64,000 nucleotides of DNA, taken from assembly GCA_945883845.1 (NCBI GenBank), contig CAMCYI010000005.1, positions 62,001 through 126,000 on the forward strand, read 5' to 3'. The notes under the pieces were generated by a model. That model saw nothing but the letters and a program-made list of their open reading frames with translations, did not search any database and was not told where the DNA came from. Made by a program: the position numbers and the translations under genes. The stretch's first letter is position 1; each line of letters opens with the position of its first letter. Below, piece by piece: positions 45,192 to 53,614 of this stretch. The DNA is from Bacteriovorax stolpii (GTDB lineage Bacteria; Bdellovibrionota; Bacteriovoracia; Bacteriovoracales; Bacteriovoracaceae).

Positions 45192-45664
45192 TTAAACTTC
45201 ACTGCTTTCAGGAATTGATCGAACCCTGAATCTGCATTTGTCCCTGAGGCTTCCGGTGTTATCGAAACAAAATCAAAATAACAGTTATCCCTGCGTGTAT
45301 TTAGCAGGTGAAGCTGGACATTAACTCCGTCGACTTTTCCTGTTCCTTCGAGGCGATAAGCCTCGCGGTTGTTGAATATAGTGTATTCACCATTCGAAGG
45401 AGTAAACTTTCCGGCTGCTTTGAATGTCTTGTTCGCGAGTTTTTCAAGGGGCTGGTCCTGGAACTCATCACAAAAGCTGTTTGAAAGATGAATGCGGCCG
45501 TCTTTTGTATTTTCGAAAACATAATCCGAGCGTTGATTTTTTTTTTGTCTCCACTCTGATGAATTGAAATCGATGGCGTACTTTTCATCTTTAGCTGAAA
45601 CAGGGCCTTCAGACCGCAAAAAGAGTGAGCAGCCAGATAATAATAAGAGAAATGCTATTCGCAT
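45188..45664 (-). CDS. Lipoprotein leading the mla operon
   Basis: This 158-residue protein has a short signal ending in LLLSGC (cysteine at about 12), so it is a predicted lipoprotein. The mature part is mostly polar, with four cysteines, and ends LKAVKFK. I do not recognise the family. Its ATGA overlap with mlaE shows it belongs to the transporter operon. A role as an outer-membrane or periplasmic partner in place of MlaA or MlaC is a reasonable guess, not shown. Confidence 0.72.
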   Translation of the reverse strand: MRIAFLLLLSGCSLFLRSEGPVSAKDEKYAIDFNSSEWRQKKNQRSDYVFENTKDGRIHLSNSFCDEFQDQPLEKLANKTFKAAGKFTPSNGEYTIFNNREAYRLEGTGKVDGVNVQLHLLNTRRDNCYFDFVSITPEASGTNADSGFDQFLKAVKFK

Positions 45665-45830
45665 ACAGAACCATTTTTAACGGGTAATACAGACTTTTTA
45701 TTCTAGGCAAAAGTTAACCCTCTGGATATATGAAACATGTCAAGATTTAGACTGGAGTTTTTTGCCTATGGGTAAAAATTGTCTTTTGGATTCCTGAATT
45801 TAGGATAAACTCAGGTGGTAGGTAAAAAGG

Positions 45831-45856
45831 TTCACATGATGTGGACTTTCACATGA
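45831..45856. promoter_or_regulatory. Repeated TTCACATGA and CACATGATGTG palindrome
   Basis: TTCACATGA occurs at 45831-45839 and again at 45848-45856. The first copy overlaps the palindrome CACAT-G-ATGTG (45833-45843). The pair lies 24-49 bases before the start of the 900-residue flagellar-region TPR protein, within the divergent gap with the mla operon. It is a candidate binding site for a flagellar regulator. Confidence 0.45.
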
Positions 45857-45879
45857 GTGTAGACAGGAAGTCTTAACGA

Positions 45880-48582
45880 ATGATTACTCGAATCGGAATT
45901 CAGGCACTTCTTTTCGCGGCCTGCATGCTTGTTTCTACCTGTGTATTAGCCGATGTCATTGATCAGGAAATCTTCAAAACACATCTTCGCTGGAATCTTC
46001 TCGTCCCACGTGACCAGGTCAACGTTACGAAGCGTGGTCAGGACCTTCATATAGAGACAGTGAATCTGCAGTTGTTCGAAACAATCGCAGGCGAGATGGC
46101 GAAAATCAAAGCTGATGGCCAGTACATCTCCAGTGTTTCTTACTCGAAAGAGAATTTTCCTGCGAGACCTGCAACAGTCCTCGTTAAACTGAAAGATCCT
46201 TCTGTTGAGCTCTTCTCTTTTTACAGAGATGCTGACAAAAAATACATTCTCGATTTCTGGATCAATGCTGATCTTGTCGCTGAAAAAGAGCCTGAATTTA
46301 AGCGCCCGCTTCCGTTGCCAGTTGAAAACAAGAAGCCGAACCTTCTGAATCAGGCAAAAAAAGCTGATATGCCTCCGGCCAATCCTCTTCTCAATCGTAA
46401 CAGTAAAATTCTTCCGATCGTTGAAGTGACAAAAGAATCTGTTGAAGAAGCCGGGCCGAATCCTGGTTTCAGAGACGTTCGTTATGGTTCGAGTTTCATC
46501 TGGGATTACGGACCCATGATTCCTCAGCTTGAGAAAGACATTAATCTCGCTTCGAAGATTCCTGATTCTCTTTTTCCTATCAAGGACAGAGAGAATATCG
46601 ATGATCCCAAAGAAGCTCACATGCAACTGAATGTGAATTTCTATCGTGCTGAGAAGTGGGGACTCTTGAACAAGTCCATCACACTGTACGAGAAAAAATA
46701 TGGACGTGACTCTAACCATGTCATGCTTGAATTCATAAAGACCAATGCTCTCCTCCGTGGCAATCTCGCCCGTCCGAACCGTGGAATCACGCAGTCCGCG
46801 ATGGTGATGCTTGCTAATATTAAAGACCTCACGGAGGACTACGAGCTTAAGTCTGCAATCTATCGTTACCTGGTTCAGTACAATGTGGATGTCCGTGATT
46901 ACGTGCGTACGCTTGAACTCTCAAAGCAGTTCTTCGTTGAAGCACGTGGTGAATTCGACCAGACCATGGTCATTCAGAGTGCTCTCACGATCCTTCACTC
47001 ACTCGCAGAACTGAAGCAGGCCGATAAGATTGAAGAATTCCTGGCCGATAAAAAGCTGGCCTCTATTCTTCCTCCGCAGATGGGTCTTGCGTACCTGACA
47101 TTTGCAATGCTCTCAAAAGGCATGACGAAAGATCTTATTTCCCGTTATAAGTCAGTGGAAAAATCTCTCGTGAAGCCAGTTCATCCTGCGATCCTTTACA
47201 ACGTTGCTGAAAGTCTCTTCCGCCACGCTGATTATGAAAATGCTATCCGTGTTTACGATGAGTTCATTGCAACTTATTCCTATATGTTGAATGCTCCACA
47301 TGCTCGTCTTCGTCTTGCTCTCGCTTACGAGCTGACAGATCGTCCGGCTGAACAGAATATTCTTCTCTATAAAAATGCCATTGATCGCTCGACTTCACCG
47401 GAAGTTCGCTACGAAGCCAAGCTCCGTTACGTAGGCATGCGCATCGCCCGCAAAATGAAGATCAACGATGCAGACAAAGAAACTGAAATCTTCATGCAGC
47501 AGTCTCCGGATGAAACCAAGGCCCTGAACAAGGACCTGAAGAAACTTCTCTGGCTTGTTCGTCTTCGCATGTTCATTGCTTTCAAAAAATACGACGAAGC
47601 TCTGACTTATCTTACGACAATTCCTCTCGATGCCATGAAACCTGCTGAACGCAGAGTCTTTGAAGGTGACGGAGCAGAAGTTGTATTCGGTCTCATGCAG
47701 GAAGCTTACTTGAAAGAGGACTACGCCAAGGTTGTTAAACTTTGGGAAGTCTACAAAGAGAAATACGAATCTAAGGTTGCTAAGAACCTCTATATGAACT
47801 TTGTTGTCTGTGCGTCCTTTATCAAGCTTGGCCTCTATAAGAGTTATGATCGCGCTCTGGCGAGCTTTAAAGATGTACGTGCAACTGAGGCACGGAACTT
47901 CCCTGTGTGGATCGACCGTGTAAAAACCACAGACCTTGATCAGATGATTGAAGAGCTTACGCTCATTCGCCTTGTATCGGAGCAAAACTGGCCCGAGGCG
48001 AGTGCTAAACTGGCTACATATCCAGTGTCTTTAAGGGACCAGATCAACTACCCGTACTATCGCGGATTGATCCTTTTTCATGAAAAAAAATATACAGATG
48101 CCGTACTTGAATTTGAAAAAGTTCTCGTTCGTCAGAACCCGAAAAATCAACTAACTCCACGTCAGACAGCTGATCTTCTCATGGGTTATGTTGAGGCTCT
48201 TTATCAGTTAAAAGATCAGGAACGTTTCAAAACTGTCGTGAAAGCATTGGCAGAAGATGTGTCTCAATCGAAGTCGGCACCGATATTGAATATCTCGGAA
48301 CGAATCAATTATCTCCGCATAGAGGCCTATGCGGGAGAAGCTAATCCCGAGTGGAAGGAAATCGAAACAATGACAAAATCTTTCAGTGAGAAATTTGTAA
48401 AATCTCCTTACAGCTCACGGATCGGTTACCTTTACGGTGTATCATTGATTAAGAACCTGAAGCTGCCGGAAGGGCGCGATGTTCTGACCCGACTTACGAA
48501 TGAGAAAAACGTTCCTTCTCACATTAAGGAAATGTGTCGAAGTGAACTTGTGACCCTGGAATTGATAGAAAAAAAGTTATAA
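45880..48582 (+). CDS. Large secreted TPR protein at the head of the flagellar cluster
   Basis: This 900-residue protein has a signal peptide (residues 1 to about 25, ending VLADV). An N-terminal beta-rich domain of about 120 residues and a proline-rich linker come first. From residue 260 onward there are many helical repeats resembling tetratricopeptide units, for example AESLFRHADYENAIRVYDEF and GLILFHEKKYTDAVLEFEKVL. AGGAAG precedes the ATG. The next gene starts 36 bases past the stop. The position suggests a periplasmic or outer-membrane scaffold for flagellum assembly; this is inferred from context only. Confidence 0.72.
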   Translation: MITRIGIQALLFAACMLVSTCVLADVIDQEIFKTHLRWNLLVPRDQVNVTKRGQDLHIETVNLQLFETIAGEMAKIKADGQYISSVSYSKENFPARPATVLVKLKDPSVELFSFYRDADKKYILDFWINADLVAEKEPEFKRPLPLPVENKKPNLLNQAKKADMPPANPLLNRNSKILPIVEVTKESVEEAGPNPGFRDVRYGSSFIWDYGPMIPQLEKDINLASKIPDSLFPIKDRENIDDPKEAHMQLNVNFYRAEKWGLLNKSITLYEKKYGRDSNHVMLEFIKTNALLRGNLARPNRGITQSAMVMLANIKDLTEDYELKSAIYRYLVQYNVDVRDYVRTLELSKQFFVEARGEFDQTMVIQSALTILHSLAELKQADKIEEFLADKKLASILPPQMGLAYLTFAMLSKGMTKDLISRYKSVEKSLVKPVHPAILYNVAESLFRHADYENAIRVYDEFIATYSYMLNAPHARLRLALAYELTDRPAEQNILLYKNAIDRSTSPEVRYEAKLRYVGMRIARKMKINDADKETEIFMQQSPDETKALNKDLKKLLWLVRLRMFIAFKKYDEALTYLTTIPLDAMKPAERRVFEGDGAEVVFGLMQEAYLKEDYAKVVKLWEVYKEKYESKVAKNLYMNFVVCASFIKLGLYKSYDRALASFKDVRATEARNFPVWIDRVKTTDLDQMIEELTLIRLVSEQNWPEASAKLATYPVSLRDQINYPYYRGLILFHEKKYTDAVLEFEKVLVRQNPKNQLTPRQTADLLMGYVEALYQLKDQERFKTVVKALAEDVSQSKSAPILNISERINYLRIEAYAGEANPEWKEIETMTKSFSEKFVKSPYSSRIGYLYGVSLIKNLKLPEGRDVLTRLTNEKNVPSHIKEMCRSELVTLELIEKKL

Positions 48583-48617
48583 CCGCGAACCACACTTAAC
48601 AACGGACAGGAGGTCTA

Positions 48618-49559
48618 ATGTTATCATCAGGTTTAGTACTCGTAGGCAATCACCCAAAATTCAACAACGCTTTGGAGACTGCACGTAATGTCGCTGTCAC
48701 AAAGACTCCTGTTCTCATCTCGGGTGAAGCCGGTTCGGGAAAGAAAGCATTGGGTGCTTATATCCACAACAATTCTGCTCGCAAGACTTCACGTCTTGAG
48801 ATCGTTGACTGCAGTGATGATTCAAGAATGGTTGAAAAAATCGTTCTCGGTTACCGTGACGATGAAACAGGACGTTTCAATCGTGGTGTCCTGGAAGTTG
48901 CCAATTCTGGTACGGTTATTTTTGCCAACATTGATGCACTGGATGAAAGTTTTCAAAAACGACTGTATACTATCCTTCAAGAACTGCCTGACTACGAACT
49001 CGATGTACGCATCATCGCCACAACTTCGAAAAATATTTCAAAGTTGGTTGGTGCAGGCAAATTCTCTCGCGCTCTCTATACATATTTCAACGGAGCTTCG
49101 ATCGACATGATCGCACTTCGCGAAAGAGGAACAGACGTGGAGTTGATTGCTCGTCATTTTATCACTGAGTATTCGACACAGAATGAAGGTGCCGATATCA
49201 ATCTTTGCTCAGATGCTGCCCGTAAACTTTCAGACTACAACTGGAATCAGAATCTCACTGAACTCCGCTCATTCATCCACAAGACTCTCTCTAACATGGA
49301 AGGCGATACTCTTAACATCGCGGCCATCGAAGCGGGCGAGCGCAAAGTTGAATTCACAACTGCTGAAGTTGATGAAGATGGCTTGAAGCTTATGTCTCTC
49401 AAGGATGCTGAAAAACTTCTGATCAAAAAAGCTCTCGTGTTCACGTCTGAAAACAGAACACAAGCTGCTAAGATCCTTGGAGTTTCAATCCGTACTCTTC
49501 GTAACAAAATTAATGAATACCGCACAGATGGGTCTGTGTACTTCGTAAACCTGCGCTAG
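48618..49559 (+). CDS. Degenerate enhancer-binding protein with intact Fis-type HTH
   Basis: This 313-residue protein is colinear with the AAA+ domain of sigma-54 activators but altered at nearly every catalytic site. Walker A is GEAGSGKK (36-43), the LFGH...GAFTGA segment is shortened to LGYRDDETGRF (78-87), and Walker B is TVIFANID (99-106) where D-E is expected. The sensor WPGNVREL has become WNQNLTELR. The C-terminal HTH (NRTQAAKILGVSIRTLRNKI, about 279-298) is normal. There is no receiver domain. It sits between the TPR gene and flgB behind AGGAGG. It is probably a DNA-binding regulator of flagellar genes that does not remodel sigma-54 itself. Confidence 0.85.
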   Translation: MLSSGLVLVGNHPKFNNALETARNVAVTKTPVLISGEAGSGKKALGAYIHNNSARKTSRLEIVDCSDDSRMVEKIVLGYRDDETGRFNRGVLEVANSGTVIFANIDALDESFQKRLYTILQELPDYELDVRIIATTSKNISKLVGAGKFSRALYTYFNGASIDMIALRERGTDVELIARHFITEYSTQNEGADINLCSDAARKLSDYNWNQNLTELRSFIHKTLSNMEGDTLNIAAIEAGERKVEFTTAEVDEDGLKLMSLKDAEKLLIKKALVFTSENRTQAAKILGVSIRTLRNKINEYRTDGSVYFVNLR

Positions 49560-49591
49560 GCTTTTGCTTTTAAAGTATTGTTGGAGTTGAC

Positions 49592-49999
49592 ATGGACGTG
49601 AACGACAAAACACTTAAAGCGCTGACGACGGCGTTGAATTTTCGGGAGATGAGACAAGAGCTCACTACGAGTAATATCGCCAACGCCAACACGCCAGGGT
49701 ACAAGGCCAAGAAATTGGACTTTGAAGAAGCACTCGCGCGCGCTTTAGATGTCGACGGACAGATGCATATGAATGTGGCAGATGAGCGCCATCATAATGT
49801 AGGGAACGGCGGGTTCAATAATCTTGAACCTGAAATTTACGACAACCCGAATGGAGTTGTTTCTCCAGACGGCAACACTGTGGACGTCGAAGCCGAGATG
49901 GCCCAGATGGCAGAGAACAAACTTATGTACGATGCTCTTGTACAGTTGATTAACAAGAAGATGGGGATCATGAGATACGCCATCAACTCAGAGAAGTAA
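49592..49999 (+). CDS. flgB: Flagellar proximal rod protein FlgB
   Basis: This 135-residue rod protein has the FlgB N-terminal helix with LTTSNIANANTPGYKAKKLDFEEAL and a C-terminal heptad region (EAEMAQMAENKLMYDALVQLINKKMG). It is exported by the flagellar type III system and joins the inner rod. GGAG precedes the ATG. It is the first basal-body gene of the cluster, 10 bases before flgC. Confidence 0.95.
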   Translation: MDVNDKTLKALTTALNFREMRQELTTSNIANANTPGYKAKKLDFEEALARALDVDGQMHMNVADERHHNVGNGGFNNLEPEIYDNPNGVVSPDGNTVDVEAEMAQMAENKLMYDALVQLINKKMGIMRYAINSEK

Positions 50000-50009
50000 G
50001 GGGATCTAA

Positions 50010-50450
50010 ATGGATTTGCTCTCCAGTCTTCGTATTAGTGCTTCGGGCCTCGCGGCCCAAAGAAAAAGACAGGAAGCTCACTCTTCCAACATCGCGAATG
50101 CGCAAACGACAAGAACTGCCGAAGGTGGTCCTTATCGTCGCAAAGAAGTGGTGTTTGGATCGGAGCCTGCGCGCAGTGAATTCTCTGAGATCCTGGAAGG
50201 TGAGCTGGCCGAGAACGCTCAGACCGTCCACGCCACTGAGGTCATTCACACTGACAAAGTGGTTTTTAAGTTCGATCCTCAACATCCTGATGCGAATGCG
50301 GAAGGATATGTAGCTATGCCGGACATCAACACAATGACCGAAATGGCGAATATGATGGAAGCCCAGCGCGCTTACGAATCAAACGTAACTGCGATGAACG
50401 TGACCAAGCAAATGGCGATGAAGACGCTTGAAATTGGCCGTGGGAACTAA
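50010..50450 (+). CDS. flgC: Flagellar proximal rod protein FlgC
   Basis: This 146-residue rod protein has the N-terminal ISASGLAAQRKRQEAHSSNIANA and the C-terminal EMANMMEAQRAYESNVTAMN motif shared by rod/hook proteins. Length is as expected. AAGGGG precedes the ATG, and fliE follows after 10 bases. Confidence 0.96.
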   Translation: MDLLSSLRISASGLAAQRKRQEAHSSNIANAQTTRTAEGGPYRRKEVVFGSEPARSEFSEILEGELAENAQTVHATEVIHTDKVVFKFDPQHPDANAEGYVAMPDINTMTEMANMMEAQRAYESNVTAMNVTKQMAMKTLEIGRGN

Positions 50451-50460
50451 GGAATAGAAA

Positions 50461-50814
50461 ATGGCGATTAAAGATATTGGAAGTTTTCAGCAAACACTTG
50501 GCACAAACGATGCAAGAGGCTGGTCACGTGAAGTCGACAACGACAAAGCGTTCGACATTGCCATGCCGGGTGGAATTGAGGGAGCTGGCGAAAGCAAATC
50601 TTTCGGCGAGTTTCTTTCGGACTCCATCTCCAAAGTCAACTCGATTCAGAATGAAGCGAACGTGGCCATGGAAAAATTAGCAAGTGGTGAGAGCCAGAAC
50701 TTGCACGAGACTCTGCTCGCGGTAGAGAAAGCAGACATCGCGTTCCGCACGATGAACCAGGTGAGAACCAAAGTTATCGATGCGTACCGTGAGATCATGA
50801 AAATGCAGATCTGA
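50461..50814 (+). CDS. fliE: Flagellar hook-basal body protein FliE
   Basis: This 117-residue protein has the FliE C-terminal half: ESQNLHETLLAVEKADIAFRTMNQVRTKVIDAYREIMKMQI. It links the MS ring to the rod. AAGGA precedes the ATG. Confidence 0.95.
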   Translation: MAIKDIGSFQQTLGTNDARGWSREVDNDKAFDIAMPGGIEGAGESKSFGEFLSDSISKVNSIQNEANVAMEKLASGESQNLHETLLAVEKADIAFRTMNQVRTKVIDAYREIMKMQI

Positions 50815-50844
50815 CTTAGGATGAGTCAGATGGCCCGTAGAATC

Positions 50845-50850
50845 AGGAGG
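50845..50850 (+). promoter_or_regulatory. Perfect AGGAGG site deciding a TTG start for fliF
   Basis: AGGAGG is followed after five bases by TTG (50856). No ATG fits the family N-terminus better, so the strong site appears to compensate for the weak start codon. Confidence 0.7.
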
Positions 50851-50855
50851 ATTCT

Positions 50856-52532
50856 TTGAATAGCGTAGTACAAAACCTTGTCGACTTCTTTAAGTCACTC
50901 GACATGACCCGAAGACTCGGACTTGTCGGTTTGTCAGGACTTCTTCTGGCGATCATGGTGGGAATCGTAGTCTGGTCCAGCAAGACAGATTATAAAGTTC
51001 TCTACACTGATCTGACGAAAGAAGATTCTGGAACAATAGCCCGGATGCTTGAAGAAGGAAAAATTCCTTATCAGGTTGCTGATGACGGCAAAACGATCAA
51101 AGTTCCGGAGGATCACGTTGAGATCTGGCGTCTTGAGATCGCGAAAAAAGGCGTTAACTTCACAGGTACTGTTGGCTACGAAGTGTTTGATAAACAGGCA
51201 TTCGGTACAACATCATTCGTTCAGAAAATTAACAAGCAACGTGCACTCGAAGGAGAGCTCGTTAAGACCATCATGCATATCAAGGGCATTACACGCGCCC
51301 GCATCCATTTATCGATTCCTGAATCATCTCCATTTGTATCTGAAAGAAAACCACCAAGTGCTTCTATCGTTCTCGATGTTGAACGTGGTGTAACGATGAC
51401 AAACGATGAGGTCAAGGGAATCCAGTCTCTCGTCAGTTCTTCAGTTGATGGTATGCGCTCACACAATGTTGTTGTGATCGATTCACGCGGGAAGAAGCTT
51501 TCTGAGAATGATGGCGATCAGATGTCAAACGAGACGGCCAACCGAATGGCACTCGAAACCCGAATGAACTCTGCGTACGAGAGGAAAGTAGAAGAAATTC
51601 TTTCACGTGTTATCGGTGAAGGTAAAGTCATCGCAAAAGTTTCTGTCAAAATGGATTTCACTGAGAAAGTTGAGACCCAGACTTCTTACGACAATGAAAA
51701 CGCAGCGGTGGTTTCAGAAGTCAGAAACGAATCGAAGATGGTTGGTGTGCGTCCTTCTCCGCAAGGTATTCCAGGTGCACGCTCTAATCTGCCTGGTGAA
51801 GCTCCACAGCCAGGAATTCCAGAAACTCGTAACGATGTGGATAAGTCGCTCGTTACAAGAAATATGGCCGTTCCGACAATCGTGACAAAATCGAAAAAGC
51901 CCACTGCTGAAATCTCGAATCTTTCAGTTGCAGTAATGGTAGATGGTAAGAAAGTTGGAATCAAAGATAAGAACGGAATGCCTGTCCTCGATGAAGAAGG
52001 TATCCCGACTTCTAAATATCAGGCCTGGTCTGAGGAAGAGCTACAAAACTTCCAGCAGATTGTTTCAAGTTCACTCGGTATCAGTACTGTTCGCGGTGAC
52101 AAACTTGTCATCAAGAACATGGAATTTGCCAAAGAAGACCTTTCCGAAATGGAAGCGATCATGAGAGCTCGCGAGAACCGCGAACTGATGAAGAACGTCG
52201 TGAAGTACCTTCTTATCGGTGCGATCATCTCTCTCTTCTTCTTCATGGTTGTCCGTCCGTTCATTCAGTGGCTCACAGAGAACTCGGTTGAGTCTATCGA
52301 AGACTTCCTTCCTAAAACGATTGAAGAACTCGAACGCATCCAGGCGAACCAGCGTCTCCCAGGGCTTGAAGATATGCTTCCGACTCTGGATGACAAATTG
52401 AATCCGGAGAAGATTGAAGGAAATATGATCCGTGAGAAGATTATCTCTCTAGTTGAGGCAAACCCTGCGAAAGCAGCTCAGGTTGTCCACGAGATGATCC
52501 ACACTGCTGAAGGTAACAAAGAGATTGCTTAA
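50856..52532 (+). CDS. fliF: Flagellar MS-ring protein FliF
   Basis: This 558-residue protein starts at TTG. A TM segment at about 24-44 is followed by the ring-building domains (KVLYTDLTKEDSGTIARMLEEGKIPYQ) and KQAFGTTSFVQKINKQRALEGEL. A proline/asparagine-rich hypervariable loop (about 295-330) and a C-terminal TM (about 447-466) come next, and then the FliG-binding tail. It is the base on which the export gate and C-ring assemble. fliG follows after 30 bases. Confidence 0.97.
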   Translation: MNSVVQNLVDFFKSLDMTRRLGLVGLSGLLLAIMVGIVVWSSKTDYKVLYTDLTKEDSGTIARMLEEGKIPYQVADDGKTIKVPEDHVEIWRLEIAKKGVNFTGTVGYEVFDKQAFGTTSFVQKINKQRALEGELVKTIMHIKGITRARIHLSIPESSPFVSERKPPSASIVLDVERGVTMTNDEVKGIQSLVSSSVDGMRSHNVVVIDSRGKKLSENDGDQMSNETANRMALETRMNSAYERKVEEILSRVIGEGKVIAKVSVKMDFTEKVETQTSYDNENAAVVSEVRNESKMVGVRPSPQGIPGARSNLPGEAPQPGIPETRNDVDKSLVTRNMAVPTIVTKSKKPTAEISNLSVAVMVDGKKVGIKDKNGMPVLDEEGIPTSKYQAWSEEELQNFQQIVSSSLGISTVRGDKLVIKNMEFAKEDLSEMEAIMRARENRELMKNVVKYLLIGAIISLFFFMVVRPFIQWLTENSVESIEDFLPKTIEELERIQANQRLPGLEDMLPTLDDKLNPEKIEGNMIREKIISLVEANPAKAAQVVHEMIHTAEGNKEIA

Positions 52533-52562
52533 TACTTAGAAAAGTATAGATAGGAGAAGTCC

Positions 52563-53600
52563 GTGGCTGAAGAGAATGCAAATTTAGATCCCGATGTCCA
52601 ATATGCCCTCTTATCCGGTCAGGAGAAAGCGGCCATCTTGTTATCGGCACTTGGTCCAACGACAACGAAGTTGATCTTCAAACACATGAAGGACAACGAC
52701 GTTAAACGTATGATCAACTCGATGTCGACGATCTCAAAATCAGCGATCTGGATGGTGAAGAGAGTTCTCGAAGAGTTCTACTCATCCCTCAACGAAGATG
52801 CAGAACTTCTTTTCTCTGAAAATAAAGGCCGCGAGTTCATTCTCGGCACACTCGGCGAAGACCGTGCTAAACAACTCCTCGGTCAGATCGTGGATGTTGG
52901 AAATAACAACAACCTCGAATCACTCGAGCTTGTCGATACGCGCACACTTGCGAACTTCCTCATCAACGAGCATCCTCAAACGATTGCTCTTATCTGTGCT
53001 CATTTACCTGTCGAGAAGAAAGTGGACGTTCTCCGCAAACTTCCGGAAGGTCTCCAGGCAGAAGTTGTTCTTCGTGTCGCGAACCTCGATTTCGTATCAC
53101 CGGAACTTATCGCTCAGCTCGACGACGTTCTCAAAACAGAACTTTCAACTCTCGGATCTATCGATACTCAACAACTTGGTGGTGTCGAGCCTATTGCAGA
53201 CATGCTCAATCTCATGGACAAGACTTCAGAGAAGAACATCATGGCGCGCGTGGAAGAGAAAGATCCGGAACTCGCAGAAGAAATCAGAAAACTTATGTTC
53301 GTATTCGAAGATCTCGTCTACGTCGACGACCGCGGTATGCAGGAACTCCTCAAAGTTGTGGACAACACCAAACTTGTTACAGCTCTCAAGACTGCACCAG
53401 ACGATGTACGCAACAAGCTCTTCAAGAACATGTCGAACCGTGCAGCGGGACTCCTCAAGGAAGATCTGGATGCAATGGGGCCTACGAAGGTCTCCGATGT
53501 GGAGAAAGCTCAGCAGGAAATCGTGCAGCAGCTTAAAGATCTTGAAGCTAAAGGTAAGGCTCTCATTTCTCGCGGTGGTGAAGGCGATTCATTCGTTTAA
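52563..53600 (+). CDS. fliG: Flagellar motor switch protein FliG
   Basis: This 345-residue protein starts at GTG after AGGAG. It has the N-terminal FliF-binding domain (GQEKAAILLSALGP) and a middle domain with the EHPQTIALICAHL motif. The C-terminal torque domain carries charged residues (MFVFEDLVYVDDRGMQELLKVV) and ends with the KALISRGGEG tail. It forms the rotor top and binds stator MotA. Placed between fliF and fliH as in other species. Confidence 0.97.
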   Translation: MAEENANLDPDVQYALLSGQEKAAILLSALGPTTTKLIFKHMKDNDVKRMINSMSTISKSAIWMVKRVLEEFYSSLNEDAELLFSENKGREFILGTLGEDRAKQLLGQIVDVGNNNNLESLELVDTRTLANFLINEHPQTIALICAHLPVEKKVDVLRKLPEGLQAEVVLRVANLDFVSPELIAQLDDVLKTELSTLGSIDTQQLGGVEPIADMLNLMDKTSEKNIMARVEEKDPELAEEIRKLMFVFEDLVYVDDRGMQELLKVVDNTKLVTALKTAPDDVRNKLFKNMSNRAAGLLKEDLDAMGPTKVSDVEKAQQEIVQQLKDLEAKGKALISRGGEGDSFV

Positions 53601-53614
53601 AGGTATAAAGTATT

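Noticed and set aside
45946..46719. A 257-codon open frame opposite the TPR protein gene
   Set aside because: It is an antisense shadow; the plus-strand frame has a signal peptide, a ribosome binding site and repeats.
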